From: Rostratula benghalensis
Taxonomy: Eukaryota; Chordata; Aves; Charadriiformes; Rostratulidae
Direction of reading: 5' to 3'
Length of the DNA: 64,000 nt
NCBI GenBank assembly: GCA_013399305.1
Contig: VXAI01000015.1
Span: 3,571,329 to 3,635,328, forward strand
The stretch's first letter is position 1. Each line of letters starts with the position of its first letter. This document shows positions 51,306-62,892 of the stretch, piece after piece. Below the pieces are notes generated by a model. That model was given only the letters and a program-made list of their open reading frames with translations. It was not told the origin of the DNA and searched no databases. Both the position numbers and the translations under genes were made by a program.

Positions 51306-51785
51306 TTATCTGTCTATAACTAACACAGATAATCTAAAGTTTGATTTTGTTTCATTTATAAAGTTGCTGCCTTCCTAATTTGAGTTTCTCACTGGAATAC
51401 CAGATGATATTGAAGAATCATTTCCTCTATTAAAAACCCAGAATCTGCTAATATTATTAATACTGCTGATGTTATCCTTCCATGGAGCAGCTGCTGGGCA
51501 GAGCTGGTGATGCTATCCCAGATGCAGCTAGCTGCCTAGCAACCTCTCTTGCAAAGTTTTAGTCTTGAGCTCTTGGCTAGTACCTCTTTTCATCTGTGTT
51601 TTCTTCCTTCTGTCATCAGACCATGCGTTAAAAGTTGTCTCATCCCTTTTGCCTTCAGGAATGCTGCCAAGGGTGGGTGTCACTTTTTGGGTCTGACTTC
51701 CATTGTTAGTTCATCCTAATGTGTGTTTTTGCCCTCTTCCTTTCCATGTTTTGGTTTTTTCCTCTCTTCCTTTTTGGTTGTACAG

Positions 51786-51818
51786 GAAACAATAGGAGCT
51801 ATAAGGATGATGAACAAG
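51786..51818 (+). other. Candidate microexon, 33 nt, phase 0-0 or 1-1
   Basis: Seen: an unusually long U-rich/pyrimidine tract (about 51724-51780) ends in GTACAG, and the 33-nt segment ends in AACAAG followed by GTACTG at 51819. Read in phase 1 it gives NNRSYKDDEQ plus one base; read in phase 0 it gives ETIGAIRMMNK. The phase 1 reading would join in frame to both the 35773 and the 62818 segments. The donor departs from consensus at its later positions. Strong upstream pyrimidine tracts with a weak site are typical of regulated microexons in vertebrates (general knowledge), but chance is a serious alternative. Confidence 0.22.
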
Positions 51819-52837
51819 GTACTGGAGCAGTGCCAATTACATGGTTTCTGTGGACCATGGAGAGAATCTGACAGGACAAGTGTAGATGGTCAACTTGTAC
51901 AACCAGCCATTGCAGAGATATCACTAGGAAACACACAGAGAAAAGAGATAATAAACACAAAGGAGTTCTCTTACTCTATTAATAAGCATAACAGGAGTGA
52001 TTTCCTGAGGCATGTCTTTATTTCAATAGAGTAATTTAGAATTTTTGAAAACATGCAATTAACATTGATTTCTTTTTTCACCATGGCATTACTTAAGGTA
52101 CCTAAATGGGAGCCTGAGAGTTACTTTCCTTGTATTCTCTGAGAGAGTACTCCAACACACGCACTTTACTTTCTCTCAGGTGAAAAATTCTTTGTCTGAC
52201 ATCTCTTTCCAACCTGACATGAACATTTCCTTTCTCTCACTTCACCACAGTGGTGGTTAATGTACTTTCTAAACCAGTGAGATGCATTCCTACAAATCCT
52301 TTTTATTACTGTTCTCAATGTCCCATCCTGCTACGCATTACCCAGATGTGAATTTTCACATTGCTCAGGATTGGCTTTTGGATGTACAATTAGATTGGAA
52401 TGACCCCAGATTCTCAGTGTTCAGCAATCAATTGTGCCTGGAGTTTGGATCTCAGAGAGCTGTTTTTCTCTGGAGACTTTCCAAAACACAAGAGCTGATC
52501 ACTGCAGCACCTACCCTGGTTAATGATCCTGTGCCTCGATGTCTTTGTGCTCAAGGCTGGTGTTCCCAGCTGGAGCAGCTCTCTGGGGTTTCTCCCAGCA
52601 GAGAGCTCTGGGTCATGCCTTCTCCTCCCTCCTTGTAAGACTGGAAAACAGCAGGGACACATACCCACACCAAAGAGTTGGACAGACCTACAGCCCCCAT
52701 TACAGGTGTAATGCAAGCATCCCTGCTTGCCAAATGGTCCTCCAGAGGTGACCCCAAAAAAGGAGCTCAGAGTCTGTAAAGTTTAGGTCCCACACTGGCC
52801 AGATGAGCGAAGAGCATGCAGACTGGTGTGCCATTCC

Positions 52838-52908
52838 TGTTTACCAGGTGAGAAACTGAGGCAGAGAGAGCTTACATGACTTGTTCAAAGCCAAAGTCAG
52901 TTTACTAC
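52838..52908 (+). mobile_element. MIR/CORE-SINE relic (core only)
   Basis: Seen: TGTTTACCAGGTGAGAAACT, GAGGCAGAGAGAGCTTACATG, ACTTGTTCAAAGCCAAAGTC. These match the MIR core order tttacagatgagaaactgaggcagagagaggttaagtgacttgcccaaggtca with few changes. Sequence beyond about 52908 is no longer recognisable. Together with the copies at 23738 and 45890 this gives three same-strand MIR relics in the window. Confidence 0.65.
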
Positions 52909-55900
52909 AAAACTAGCAACACTAGAAATTTTGTCCAAATTTCCTCATTTTCTAGGACCAATTTAATTCCTAATAATTTTGTATTTTTCATTCATAAAAT
53001 GCTATGAATAAATCATATGCTGAATTTTTCTTTCTTGTATTCATTTACTTTTGGGCACATGTTGTGGCATGAAAGAGTAGCCAGAACCGCCGCCTGGTTA
53101 TTGCCCTAGCAGGTGAGCTGGCAGTGGTTGCAGGCATTGCCAGAACTAACTTTTGTTTTAAGATCTCCTCCCTTACGTTTCCCTCTGCAGTTGCAGAATA
53201 GTGTTTTCTCCATTTGTCATTACTGTGACATCTCACTGAAGGCAGAGAGGTGACATTGAAACTAATGCTGCTGTGAGGATTCTGTGGCAGCTGAGACACC
53301 GATGGCCCCATCACTCCCTTCCTACGGAACAAGATTCCAGCAGTGCAGGAGACAAAGTCTCAGGCACATCTGAGAGGAGGTGGGAAGGCTGTTCTGTTTG
53401 TGCCTGGAAATGGGTACAGCAGTTTCTGGGGGGAAGGATGAGAGAGAAGAGAATATAGCTTGGAAATTTACTGCTCAGGTGCAAAAGGAATGGAAGAAAC
53501 TTGGAATGCAAAATGAATTTTCTCATAACAGCTACAGAAAAAGAATACAGCTGCTGATAAATGCTCCTATTTTGTAAGTGCAACGTTCTTTGTAAGCTCC
53601 ATGTTTTCAACTCTCAAAAGCTCAGGAGAATTGCTGTGAATGATGTGCTCGGGATTTTTAGGAGCTCTGCTGATCTTTACTCTTGCTTCTCTGCCTTATC
53701 TCATTTATCTGAGGTTAGATGCACATGTTATTTCAACCACAAGAGAAATAGGCCAGCTCATTTCGGCATTTCAAAACTAGATGAAAAGGAGACTAGATAA
53801 TTTAGATACTATTTTAGGGCTCACACATTAAAGATTCTCCTGAGATAATGAATTTGTCATTGTTTCAGAAGGGGATGAAGAACATTATTTTTGTACCAGA
53901 AACTTTCAAAAGAAAACCAGAACTGTCTTAAAATTAAAACAAAATTGTTGTCTGATAGAATCTATAGAAATGAGACTGGCTCATTTGCTCCAACTACAGT
54001 AGAAGTTTCTCCTCACCACTGTCTTTCCCAGGGTCCTGGCACCCAGCCTTTGAGACCCTCACCTGAGGCAATGTAGTCAATGGTAGGGGGAATCACTGAT
54101 CCCCACTGTCTTGGCTGGGGTGAAGCCTGGAGGTGTGAGGAGCTCCTCAGTCCCAGCACTTGGTGAAAAAGGAAAAGAAAAGCCCGGACTCTGGGTGGAG
54201 AATGAAAAGTGCTGCTGCAACTAAGCTGAATTTTCTTATGTTTTTCCTGTTCTCTGAAGAAATTTCAGTTTAGAAAAGCAGATCAAAGTGAATGAAACAA
54301 AGTGTTTTGGTTTTTTTTTTCAGTTGGGATCAATCTATCAAAACGTGAACAAAATGTTCATGTTCTCTTAAACACAGACATCCAATTTCTGCCTCTGGTG
54401 AGGACTCACTCTGACCTCACTCTGCAGCCTGCACTGGTGAGATAAAGAAGCTTGTGGCAAAGAGTTTGCATTCTATTTCTCTCTGAAATGAAGCAGAAAA
54501 TCTTCCTTTTGTGGATATGAGTTCTTGAGACACCTGGGCTCCTGAGCCCTTTCTCAAGCACTTGAGCTCTCTACTGTAGAATTAGGCCTGAAGATTTGGC
54601 AGTGCACCATAGCACAGAAAGTATGGCTAGTGAGATAAATTGTTTAAAAATACTAAATTTAGTAGGCTTTTCCTTTTGCAGGATATTAAAACTTAATCCA
54701 TTTAGAAAATCTCTGGAAAATGGGAGAGTGAATTTGCAGAAAAGGCAGGAAAGCCTGGCAATCATATTAGCCAGGAATACATCAAGTCCATAGTTAAGAA
54801 ATCCTGATGCTTGTGTAATTTTGAGCAGTGAGAATAAGGTGTCTTGCACTGCACTGTTTGCAGGCTTGTTAAATATGCCATTTCTTTCTCACTAAATTTG
54901 CAAAAGTAAGAAATTGGGCAGTACAAGCTTGCCTTATTCAGTAACTTAACAATATATAAAACATTCCAGATTGAAGTCACCAGATAGGCAGCATGCATTG
55001 TTTTGTTTCATTTATTAAGTTTATTAATGACCAATATGCAGGCAGACTAGGTGGCATGTTTGTTCTGCACTTCAGCCTACATCAAGCACATTTTCCATGT
55101 GCTGAGGTGCTGTGGCTGAGAGAGCAGGACCTGTGTGCTGCTGCCATTTCATTCCATCACGGAATTGGTATGAGTCCTCTACCAAAGAAGGAAAAAATTT
55201 CAGGGACATGTCTGTGTGTTTTTACAGGATAACAGTATAGCGAGGGTAGCTAAAGAACTGTGCTTATGTTTAATCAATAAACAGATAACATGGAAAGTTT
55301 TACCCAGCTGACTCTATATAGAAGGATCCAGAGAATACACATCACAGCTCTGCAAGCATTGTAAGCATCACAGCACTGAATTTGGATCCTTTCTTAATTA
55401 AACATTATGCTTTCTTCATTGATGTTGGTTTTTGGAGTACTTTGTGGCACATTAAAATCATGATATTTATTTTATTGAGAATTTAAATCAATGCTGTTTG
55501 GTCCTGTGGGAGCTGTCTCTCCTAACACACAGTTCACACTGTGATGTTTTGCCAATGGACAAGTGTGGGAACTGTCTGACTGTAAAGCAGGAAACACCTC
55601 TAAAGACACAAACATTTTAGAAAGGAATTTGGACATTCAATGCTCATTTATTTTTTAGTGGGATGTAAATCTGTGAATTTGTAGATGTCTCTGATAGTCT
55701 CATCCATGTTCATTTGGGAAATCTGCCCAAGAGCATGGCCAATGGCTTGCACTGGAATTAGTGTCATTGGTTTTGTTTGAAAGGAGAAGGAAAGGGATGG
55801 ATTTTTCCAAAAACCTGCCAAACGGGACTGACCTGGAGCAGACACCCCAGAAGTTTTATTTTCAGGAGTTTGCTTTAAAAGAATTAGTTTGTAGTACACA

Positions 55901-56588
55901 GCATTATTGTGAACATTGAACTTGCAAATCACATAGTGTCACCTTGGAGTGATACTTTATACTGTGACATTCGTTGTGACTCCAGCTTTCTCAGTGACTG
56001 TATAAATTGTGTTTGCGAGCAGAAATTTATTGCATATATGTGATGTAGGTCTCTTGATTTTACCTCTCCATCACTCCCCCAACTCCTCCCCAAAACAGAT
56101 GTTGCTATAAAGAGATATGTCATTTGTTCCTGAACTTCTCTTAATGATTGTGGTGGCATTTCTAATATTTCTTAGAGGCAAATGCAGCAGCTGCCACTGT
56201 AATTGTATCACTAAGTCAATGAAATATATTTTACGACAAAAAAAATTCCAGCTATGATTTTGTAATTTCCCTTGTTCAGCTCCAGAGCTGGCCAGTCATT
56301 CTGGTCAGTTGGATATTGCCCATTCCTAAATCCCAGGATCCTACAAAACTCATTGCTATGTGCTTTTTGTTGTGCATGTTGAACAAGTATCTCGTAATTT
56401 GAACGATTTTGCTAGACTAACTTGTCAGGAGACATTTTGACTTTCTTTCTTTGTCATGTTATAAATTCTTTTCCTTGACTAGCAGACCCATCATACTTAA
56501 CCCAGGTAAATTTTCCATGAGACATACTTGGACTTCCTTTCTGGTATAGCTTATTTAAGCTGAGATCTCTCATTCTGCTTTATCTGAG

Positions 56589-56620
56589 TTTTTTCTTTCT
56601 TTTTTTTTTTTTCTTTTTTT
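56589..56620 (+). repeat. T-rich tract with C interruptions
   Basis: Runs of T broken by three single C residues; low complexity. Confidence 0.9.
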
Positions 56621-57767
56621 GTGATCCTTCTTGGACAGATTAATAGAAAAGTATTGTGGTAAATTTCCCAGGTACTTTGTAGTAGCTATGGCCTGGATTT
56701 TCTTTCGTTTTTTACTGCAGTAGTGAAAAAAAATTAAAATGTTTGATACATGCTTTCTGCTATAGACCAAGAATGGAGTAAGATGTAAGACAGTCCATAC
56801 TTTCTTTGACCTTTGTCCCACACTTTCTTCACCTTCCACATTATGCAAATGCTATACTCCAAGCTAATACTGAATTTCTCTAATTAATCACAACAGCAAT
56901 TTATATGAAGTTTATTTTTAATATCACAGGATAGTTTCTCAGTAATTTTCCTTATGCTTCTGAAAAATTGAAGTAGTTCATACCAATCAATCTGTACTTT
57001 TATGCAATTAACTGCTGTGAAAATATTTTTAGTCATCTGTTTTAAAGAACAAAATAACATCTCTCTCTCTGCAGAGCACTCATAGATATTCAGAGCTTGT
57101 GATTCTGCCACGACCTGCTGAATTTGTCATGGTTCATTAGGTCATGGTCTGAGAAGGTGCAGATGTTTGGACACGGAGTTTTAATTTGATCCATTATAGT
57201 AATTTGGGTCAGCTAAGAAACTGTGGTCTGGATTCATATCCAAATTCTGAAAACATTACAGTTCCATCAGTGCTAAAATTATTAAATGATACATACTTGG
57301 ATATTTGGGATTGTTGTCTTTTACACTGTCTGTTGGAACTGCCACTGAGAGAATTAATATCATGATAACTTTTCTGCTAGGCATTAATAAAATGCCCACA
57401 GCCATAAGCATCCTTCTCAGGGACAATCAGAAAACCAGTCATAGTGCAGTATTTAATAGCAATGTGTTTAATTCTAAATACTAATTAACACAAAAATACT
57501 GCTGAAATTAATGTCTGTTGCTAAGCTAAACCCCGGAAGTTGTGGAGTTGAAACTCTGATTCCAGTGAGTTTAGCCATAGCCTGTGGGAAATGCAGAAAC
57601 TAACCAAAACTTTCAGTTTTTAGAAGGAGCCTTCGAAGACTTCAAGATACGACTTTGAAATATTTGAGAAAATAAGATTACAATGAGCAATGGTTTTCAG
57701 TTTTGTTTTAGCATACTTGGGAAGCATTCAATCTGTATAACCATCTATATTTTTCCAAATTCAATCA

Positions 57768-57830
57768 GAACATAAAATGTCTGGAGTCAGAAGAGACCAT
57801 TGTTGATTACATTGTCTCTGGGGAAAGGAG
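57768..57830 (-). mobile_element. Possible old CR1/L3 3' end, minus strand
   Basis: Seen: ACATAAAATGTCTGGAGTC followed by AGAAGAGACCATTGTTGATTA resembles the reverse complement of an old CR1/L3 3' UTR (consensus-like aatcatagaat...tggaagagaccat...gatcatc). The terminal octamer repeat is not clean and the match is short, so it may be chance. Confidence 0.3.
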
Positions 57831-60800
57831 TGTCTGGTGGAAGATGGTTACCTCATTTGGCTGCTCTTGACTCATCCGGCTGATGTTACTTGAATTTACA
57901 CTAGAGTTGAACCTGGTACTGAAACAATCAAATGTTCAAAAAAAGGGGAGAAAGAGTACGTGGAAAATTCTATTTTATGACACTGAGACATGAAATTGTT
58001 GCAGAAATGTGGGCTTTTTAGAAAAGAAAACAAGATAAAAGACACTGACAACTTAAAAGTCCAAACAATAACCCTGAGAATTCATGACTGCATCATTTTG
58101 CGTATCTCAAACCAGCATTTCCTTGTCCCACAAATAGAGACTTTTTCAGGTATTGATTAGTTTTTTCTATTTCTCAGTGACTCAGATTCCTTGTTTATAT
58201 TTTCATCTGTCTATCTGTCTCAGGACGTGAGGCTTCATTCTTGAAAGTGCAGATACGTTCCCTTGCAAATACCACAGTGGAATTTAGAAAGTCATGTTTA
58301 CTCATGCCAGCTGAGCAGAAGCACTCAGAACTGGCTATCTCAGTCAGTGGTAAAAAAGTCCCACAAAATACATTCTCTGAGATCTTGATGTGCTTGTAAT
58401 AGATGTCCATAATTTGTTTTAGTGATGAACTTATGGATGTCAGAAAATTCAGATAAACTCAAGCCATATAATTTATGCAGTAAATCCATGATAAGTGCAA
58501 CAGGCCCCAAGAAAGGAAACTGCAAAATATTGCCCACGTTAACAAATTAGTGATGTTATCTTGTCTTTCAGTTTCTTCAATTACCCTGATTTAGTTTTGA
58601 CAATTCAATTAAAGAAAATTGCCCCTTTTTAAATTTGCAATTTAGCCTACTAGTCACTAATAATATTAAAAAGAAACTACATGCATGAAGTGCAGCATTC
58701 AGTTTTCAGCATTGAGAGTATTAGTGTGTGTGTTTGCTGTGGCATAGTGAATACCAGGCTGCTCTTTCTCATGTACTCCTTCTACTCTGACAAATGACAG
58801 TGCTATGGCAACTTTATATCTAAAAAAGCTTCAGAGTTGTTGCCTATATCTACGCGGAGTAAAATGCATGAAGTTGTTCTTTTATGCCACCTTTGCCCCG
58901 TTGAGCCTGGGCAGAGCTCTAGAAAGCTGAGTGGCCCTATCCCAGCTACGTCTCTTTTGAACTTCCCCTGAAAGCCAAGCTTTGCCTGGCTCCTGTGGGC
59001 TCTCATACTCATACTGAGACTTGATTCAGTTCTTCCTGATTTTTCAGATAACTGTTTGCATAATTGCTTGGATTATTCAGCTGACCTAATAACTACTAAA
59101 TAAATAAATTTGGATTGCTTTCATCTCCTTTTTTGAGAGGTCTTAGAGGAGTACTCAGAGAAAAATGGGTCAAATCTCAGAAAATGCTTAATGAGGCAGG
59201 TACTGACCCACTTCAGTGGGAAAGACAGACACAAACAAAAAATAATGGGACCCAAAAAAGCCATCCAAAAGAACATTCTCCAGTGCACCATTCAAGTCAG
59301 TATTAGAAGCAAAGCTTTCTTATTCTTATGCAGACTGTTAAACAATCTTTCACTTGGGTTAAAGATTAAATTGGCTTCTAGCAATGCCATTGGGAATGTA
59401 CAGCAGTACCTCTATTTTAGAGATGGAAACAAGTCCATAGATTCGAAGTATTTCAGTAGATTGGAGGTTTAGAAAATGGAAATGAAAAATTTGTAACTAA
59501 AAATTCATTTCTACATTATATCAAAGAAAAACTTTATCAGTGTTGTATGTCTCAAACCTTTAATTAGTCCAAAAGCAATATTGATTCTTTGTGGGGGTGT
59601 GGGGTGATGTATGTAGATGTACAGAGGAGGAGAGGGCTTTCTGCAGTAATGGCTGGCAGAGGTGAAACTTGGCAAAAGCCACACAGTGCATCATTTTATA
59701 TTTAAATAATTACTTCTGATCCTGGCACTCTGGAGAAGCAACTGTTTCATCCAGCTCTCCATGATCTGATTGTGTGTGATCATGAATCAGCCTTCCCGTC
59801 ATCACTTTTTTCCCAGAGAACAATGAGTTAGAAAAAGATCAATCCTTTTGCTGGAAATACTTTCATTTAAATGAATCATTGGATCATGTTTATTATGAGG
59901 AAAAGTTTACATTAATTTGTAGAATTTGTTCTGATTCATTGACTTTCATTCCGATTCAGAATTAAAATAGATGTTGGAATGACTTGTGGAGATGTTCCAT
60001 TTTCTGGCCAGCCCTGGGGTTGCTATCAAGAATTCACAATAACACTTTATAACTTCTGGTAAATTTTTCTTTTAAGCAACAGTGCAAATGTGATGGAGGT
60101 ATCTGTAGGAAATAGAAGGGGAAAGCAGACATGTTATGTGATTTGCTCAGGAACAACACAAGAACTGCTGCAAACAAAGCAGCTGTGGGGTCGGTTGACA
60201 CGTGACACGACCTCAGCTGATATATGACAGTAAATAAGATTTTTCTTATTAAAAGAATAAGTCTTGATCACTCCAGTTGTGTAGCTGGGGTTTTCTGTTA
60301 AAAATTATAATGGATTTGCAGTCATCAATGGACTGGGAGAGAAAGGGATGCAGGATGTGCTGGGGTATATGTAACACCCATAGATTAGAACCAAATGCCT
60401 ATGGGACAGGACAGTCAGGAGTGGTCTCCCAGAGCACGTAACACTGAACCAACATAAAATTGTTGTCCAAGGGCTTTAAGTGGTTTGTTGTTAAGTATTC
60501 ATGGAGCAGGCAGGCTCAGCAGGCCATCACGGACTTCTTAGGGAATGATGGGTTTCCTTATGCAAAATGGTGTGATGGCAGTGGCATTTGTAAGAGTGAG
60601 CATTTTCTTAGCTTGGACACTACTGTAGTAGTTTAACCTATGAGAGATGTTTCAGGCAGCTCTTATGCATGATGTAGTTGCAGTGCCCAACTGAATTTCT
60701 AAAAGATTTTGTTCAGCAGTTCCTGTGTTTATAGAGCAAACTCTCTTCTTGCTTATTACATGGACCCTGGGACTATGCCTTTACAAAATGGGGTCAAATA

Positions 60801-62817
60801 TACAGAAAGAGACATAGCAATTAGAGAAAAATAAACATCAACATTTTCTTAGTGTCTAAATATGACCTGTTTCATTGTTCTGAGGACAGCACAGTTCTTG
60901 AAATGATACTGTCAGTGAAGACCTTAAGGAAGATTTAAAGGCATTTAGGCACTTACTCCTATTGAGTTAGCCACCTGACTATCCTAAAAGAGCTGACCCT
61001 GTCTTCAAAAAAGAGTTTCATTAAGCTCTAAATGCAATATGCAAATTGCCTCTGTAACCTCTTCCTTTTTACTGTCTGCTTTTACATAATGTAACAACAG
61101 GGCTTTGAGGCTGATGTTGTGCTCTGTTTCTGCTGGGCAACCCATGTATGTACTCACATTGCAGAGTGGTGATAAAGCTTTTTCTTCCCTTGTGTAAGAC
61201 CAGGTCATTTAAACAGCAGCTGCCTTTCTTTTGAGGGGAAAAGGCAGAGTTGTTAAAATTTTTAGTATAAACCTACTCAAATATTTTCCTGTCATCCACT
61301 ATATGCAACTAGAATGTATCAAGATCCTCTCATGAGAAAGAATTAATAACCATTTTGTCACAAAATCAAGTTTAAAATTACAGAAAAACTTAAATAAACA
61401 TAAACACCTTGAAATAAACCATATGCAAATAAAAGTTGCTTTGGTTGAGATTCAAAACTAATGAACTGCTGCCAGCAATGACTAACGCACAGAAATACAA
61501 AAGCATTACATATTCCAGATGAGGCTTTCCAAAGTCCACTGGAGTCAGTGGAGAGCTGCTACCCCACTTCAGTGAGCAGCATTTTAGATCAGAAGGGAGA
61601 ATGGATTTGAGAAAAGGAGTTACCTGTTTCTTTAAATGGGATTAATTGAAACCCTCCCCTGCCCCTCCCTTCTTGCTTTAGAGAGGCCAGATGAGCTAAA
61701 CCCCAAGCAGTTTTGTCTCCACTGAAGCAGGCTGTAGAGTGATGTGTGAATAGCTCCTGAGAGGTAATCAGTCTGCTTTTAAGATATGTTCACTACCCGT
61801 GCAGGTATCCTTTTGGTGTATTCTGACTCCCTGATCTCACACCCAGCTCGTGCTCAGCTGATAGCTGTTATCTCCAGTGCTGCTCTGGAACATGTTTGTG
61901 CTAAGGTAGATTCAGTGTATTTTCTAACACTGATAGTTTCAGCTCAACTGACTGTATAGGCTGGTACAAAAAGATAATTACTTGCCTGGGTATTATTTAC
62001 ATCAACTATCTCATATGTTAGAGAAATGGAATATAAATGTTCAAGGTTAGTGTCATGTGGTTCCTACTGTATACACTTACAGAACAGCAGGTGTATTATG
62101 CAGAACAGCCTCTACCAGAATAAAGCTATAATTGAAATGGACATTGATGTCACTGAACAATTTATCTTCCTTAAAAGGGTTTTGCTTTACAAAAGAAGCT
62201 AATTTAGTCTGGGAAATTAAATTGATAGCCATGTGGGAACATTTGTCTAATTCACTTACAGAGTTTTATCATTAACCATGATTGTTTGATCAATATTTAC
62301 AAAACAGTAGAATTTACTCAGTTGACAGATGTCAGAGTTCCTCTCCTCATTACTGAAAGTAGAGTCTTTTTGGGTAGCCTGCAAGAACATCTACCTCCTC
62401 AGAGACTCAAAACGCTAGTATGATATTAATAATGGATTTTTAAATATATGATACAGTCTTCTATAGTCTTTTGGTAAGCAGCTAAAACCAGGAAAAACTC
62501 TTCCTAAATCCATTATATTAATATTTACCACATACAGAAGTTCTGCAGTGGCCTTACAGCATTGGATAAACCCCAGAGGATGCCAAAGCTACTACATCCA
62601 ACAGCTAAAAAAATAATTATTTCTGTTCTTGGTCTACATGTGGATACAAGCAAACAGAGTGATTCAGAGAGGGAAATACTTCTGCAGTTACATGCATACT
62701 GCTAGGATTGCCTGTTCTCCCCCTTTCATTGTGCCACTTTATTAGACTTCTATTAGTTTTACTGTGCTTGTATTGGTTTTACTCCCATCATATCTGTTTT
62801 GCTTCTTCTATTTGTAG

Positions 62818-62892
62818 AAACTGATGAGAAAGACCTGTGGAAGCTGGAGCCCATGACAAATGTATTTCAGACCAGTACAAGAAGTTATTCAG
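62818..62892 (+). CDS. Probable internal protein-coding exon, 75 nt, phase 1-1, gene not identified
   Basis: Seen: a pyrimidine-rich stretch (about 62787-62815) ends in TTTGTAG just before 62818, and the segment ends in TTCAG followed by GTAAAA at 62893, so both splice borders are good. One frame is open across the whole segment: two bases complete a split codon, 24 full codons follow, and one base (G) is left over. The peptide begins TDEKDLWKLEP and ends TSTRSYS; it is polar, with an acidic start and a Ser/Thr-rich end. The other two frames contain stops. The segment is visibly richer in G+C than the AT-rich flanks. Inference: because its length is a multiple of three and it has phase 1 at both ends, it could be skipped or included without shifting the frame, as in a cassette exon. 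I do not recognise the protein family, and no domain or motif can be named from 24 residues. A 25-codon open frame can occur by chance, so the call rests on the combination of splice borders, composition and phase. Confidence 0.6.

Larger units (their letters stand above)
46016..52837. other. Unique non-coding DNA with microsatellites
   Basis: Contains the TA, TA/TG and T tracts listed separately and the microexon candidate at 51786. A locally G+C-richer stretch at about 52540-52760 encloses several overlapping frames on both strands (up to 118 codons). None of these resembles a known protein, and overlapping frames are expected where stop codons are depleted by composition. Confidence 0.65.
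52909..62817. other. Unique AT-rich non-coding DNA upstream of the exon
   Basis: No further exon recognised in almost 10 kb before the exon at 62818. Contains the weak CR1/L3 trace at 57768 and the T-rich tract at 56589. Probably intron. Confidence 0.65.

Noticed and set aside
52282..52757. Several overlapping frames on both strands, the longest 118 codons
   Set aside because: The region is locally richer in G+C, which lowers stop-codon frequency. The frames overlap on opposite strands, lack clear splice borders, and none resembles a known protein.
59588..59632. G-rich stretch considered as a possible G-quadruplex
   Set aside because: Only two runs of three or more G are close together; the others are GG or too far apart.
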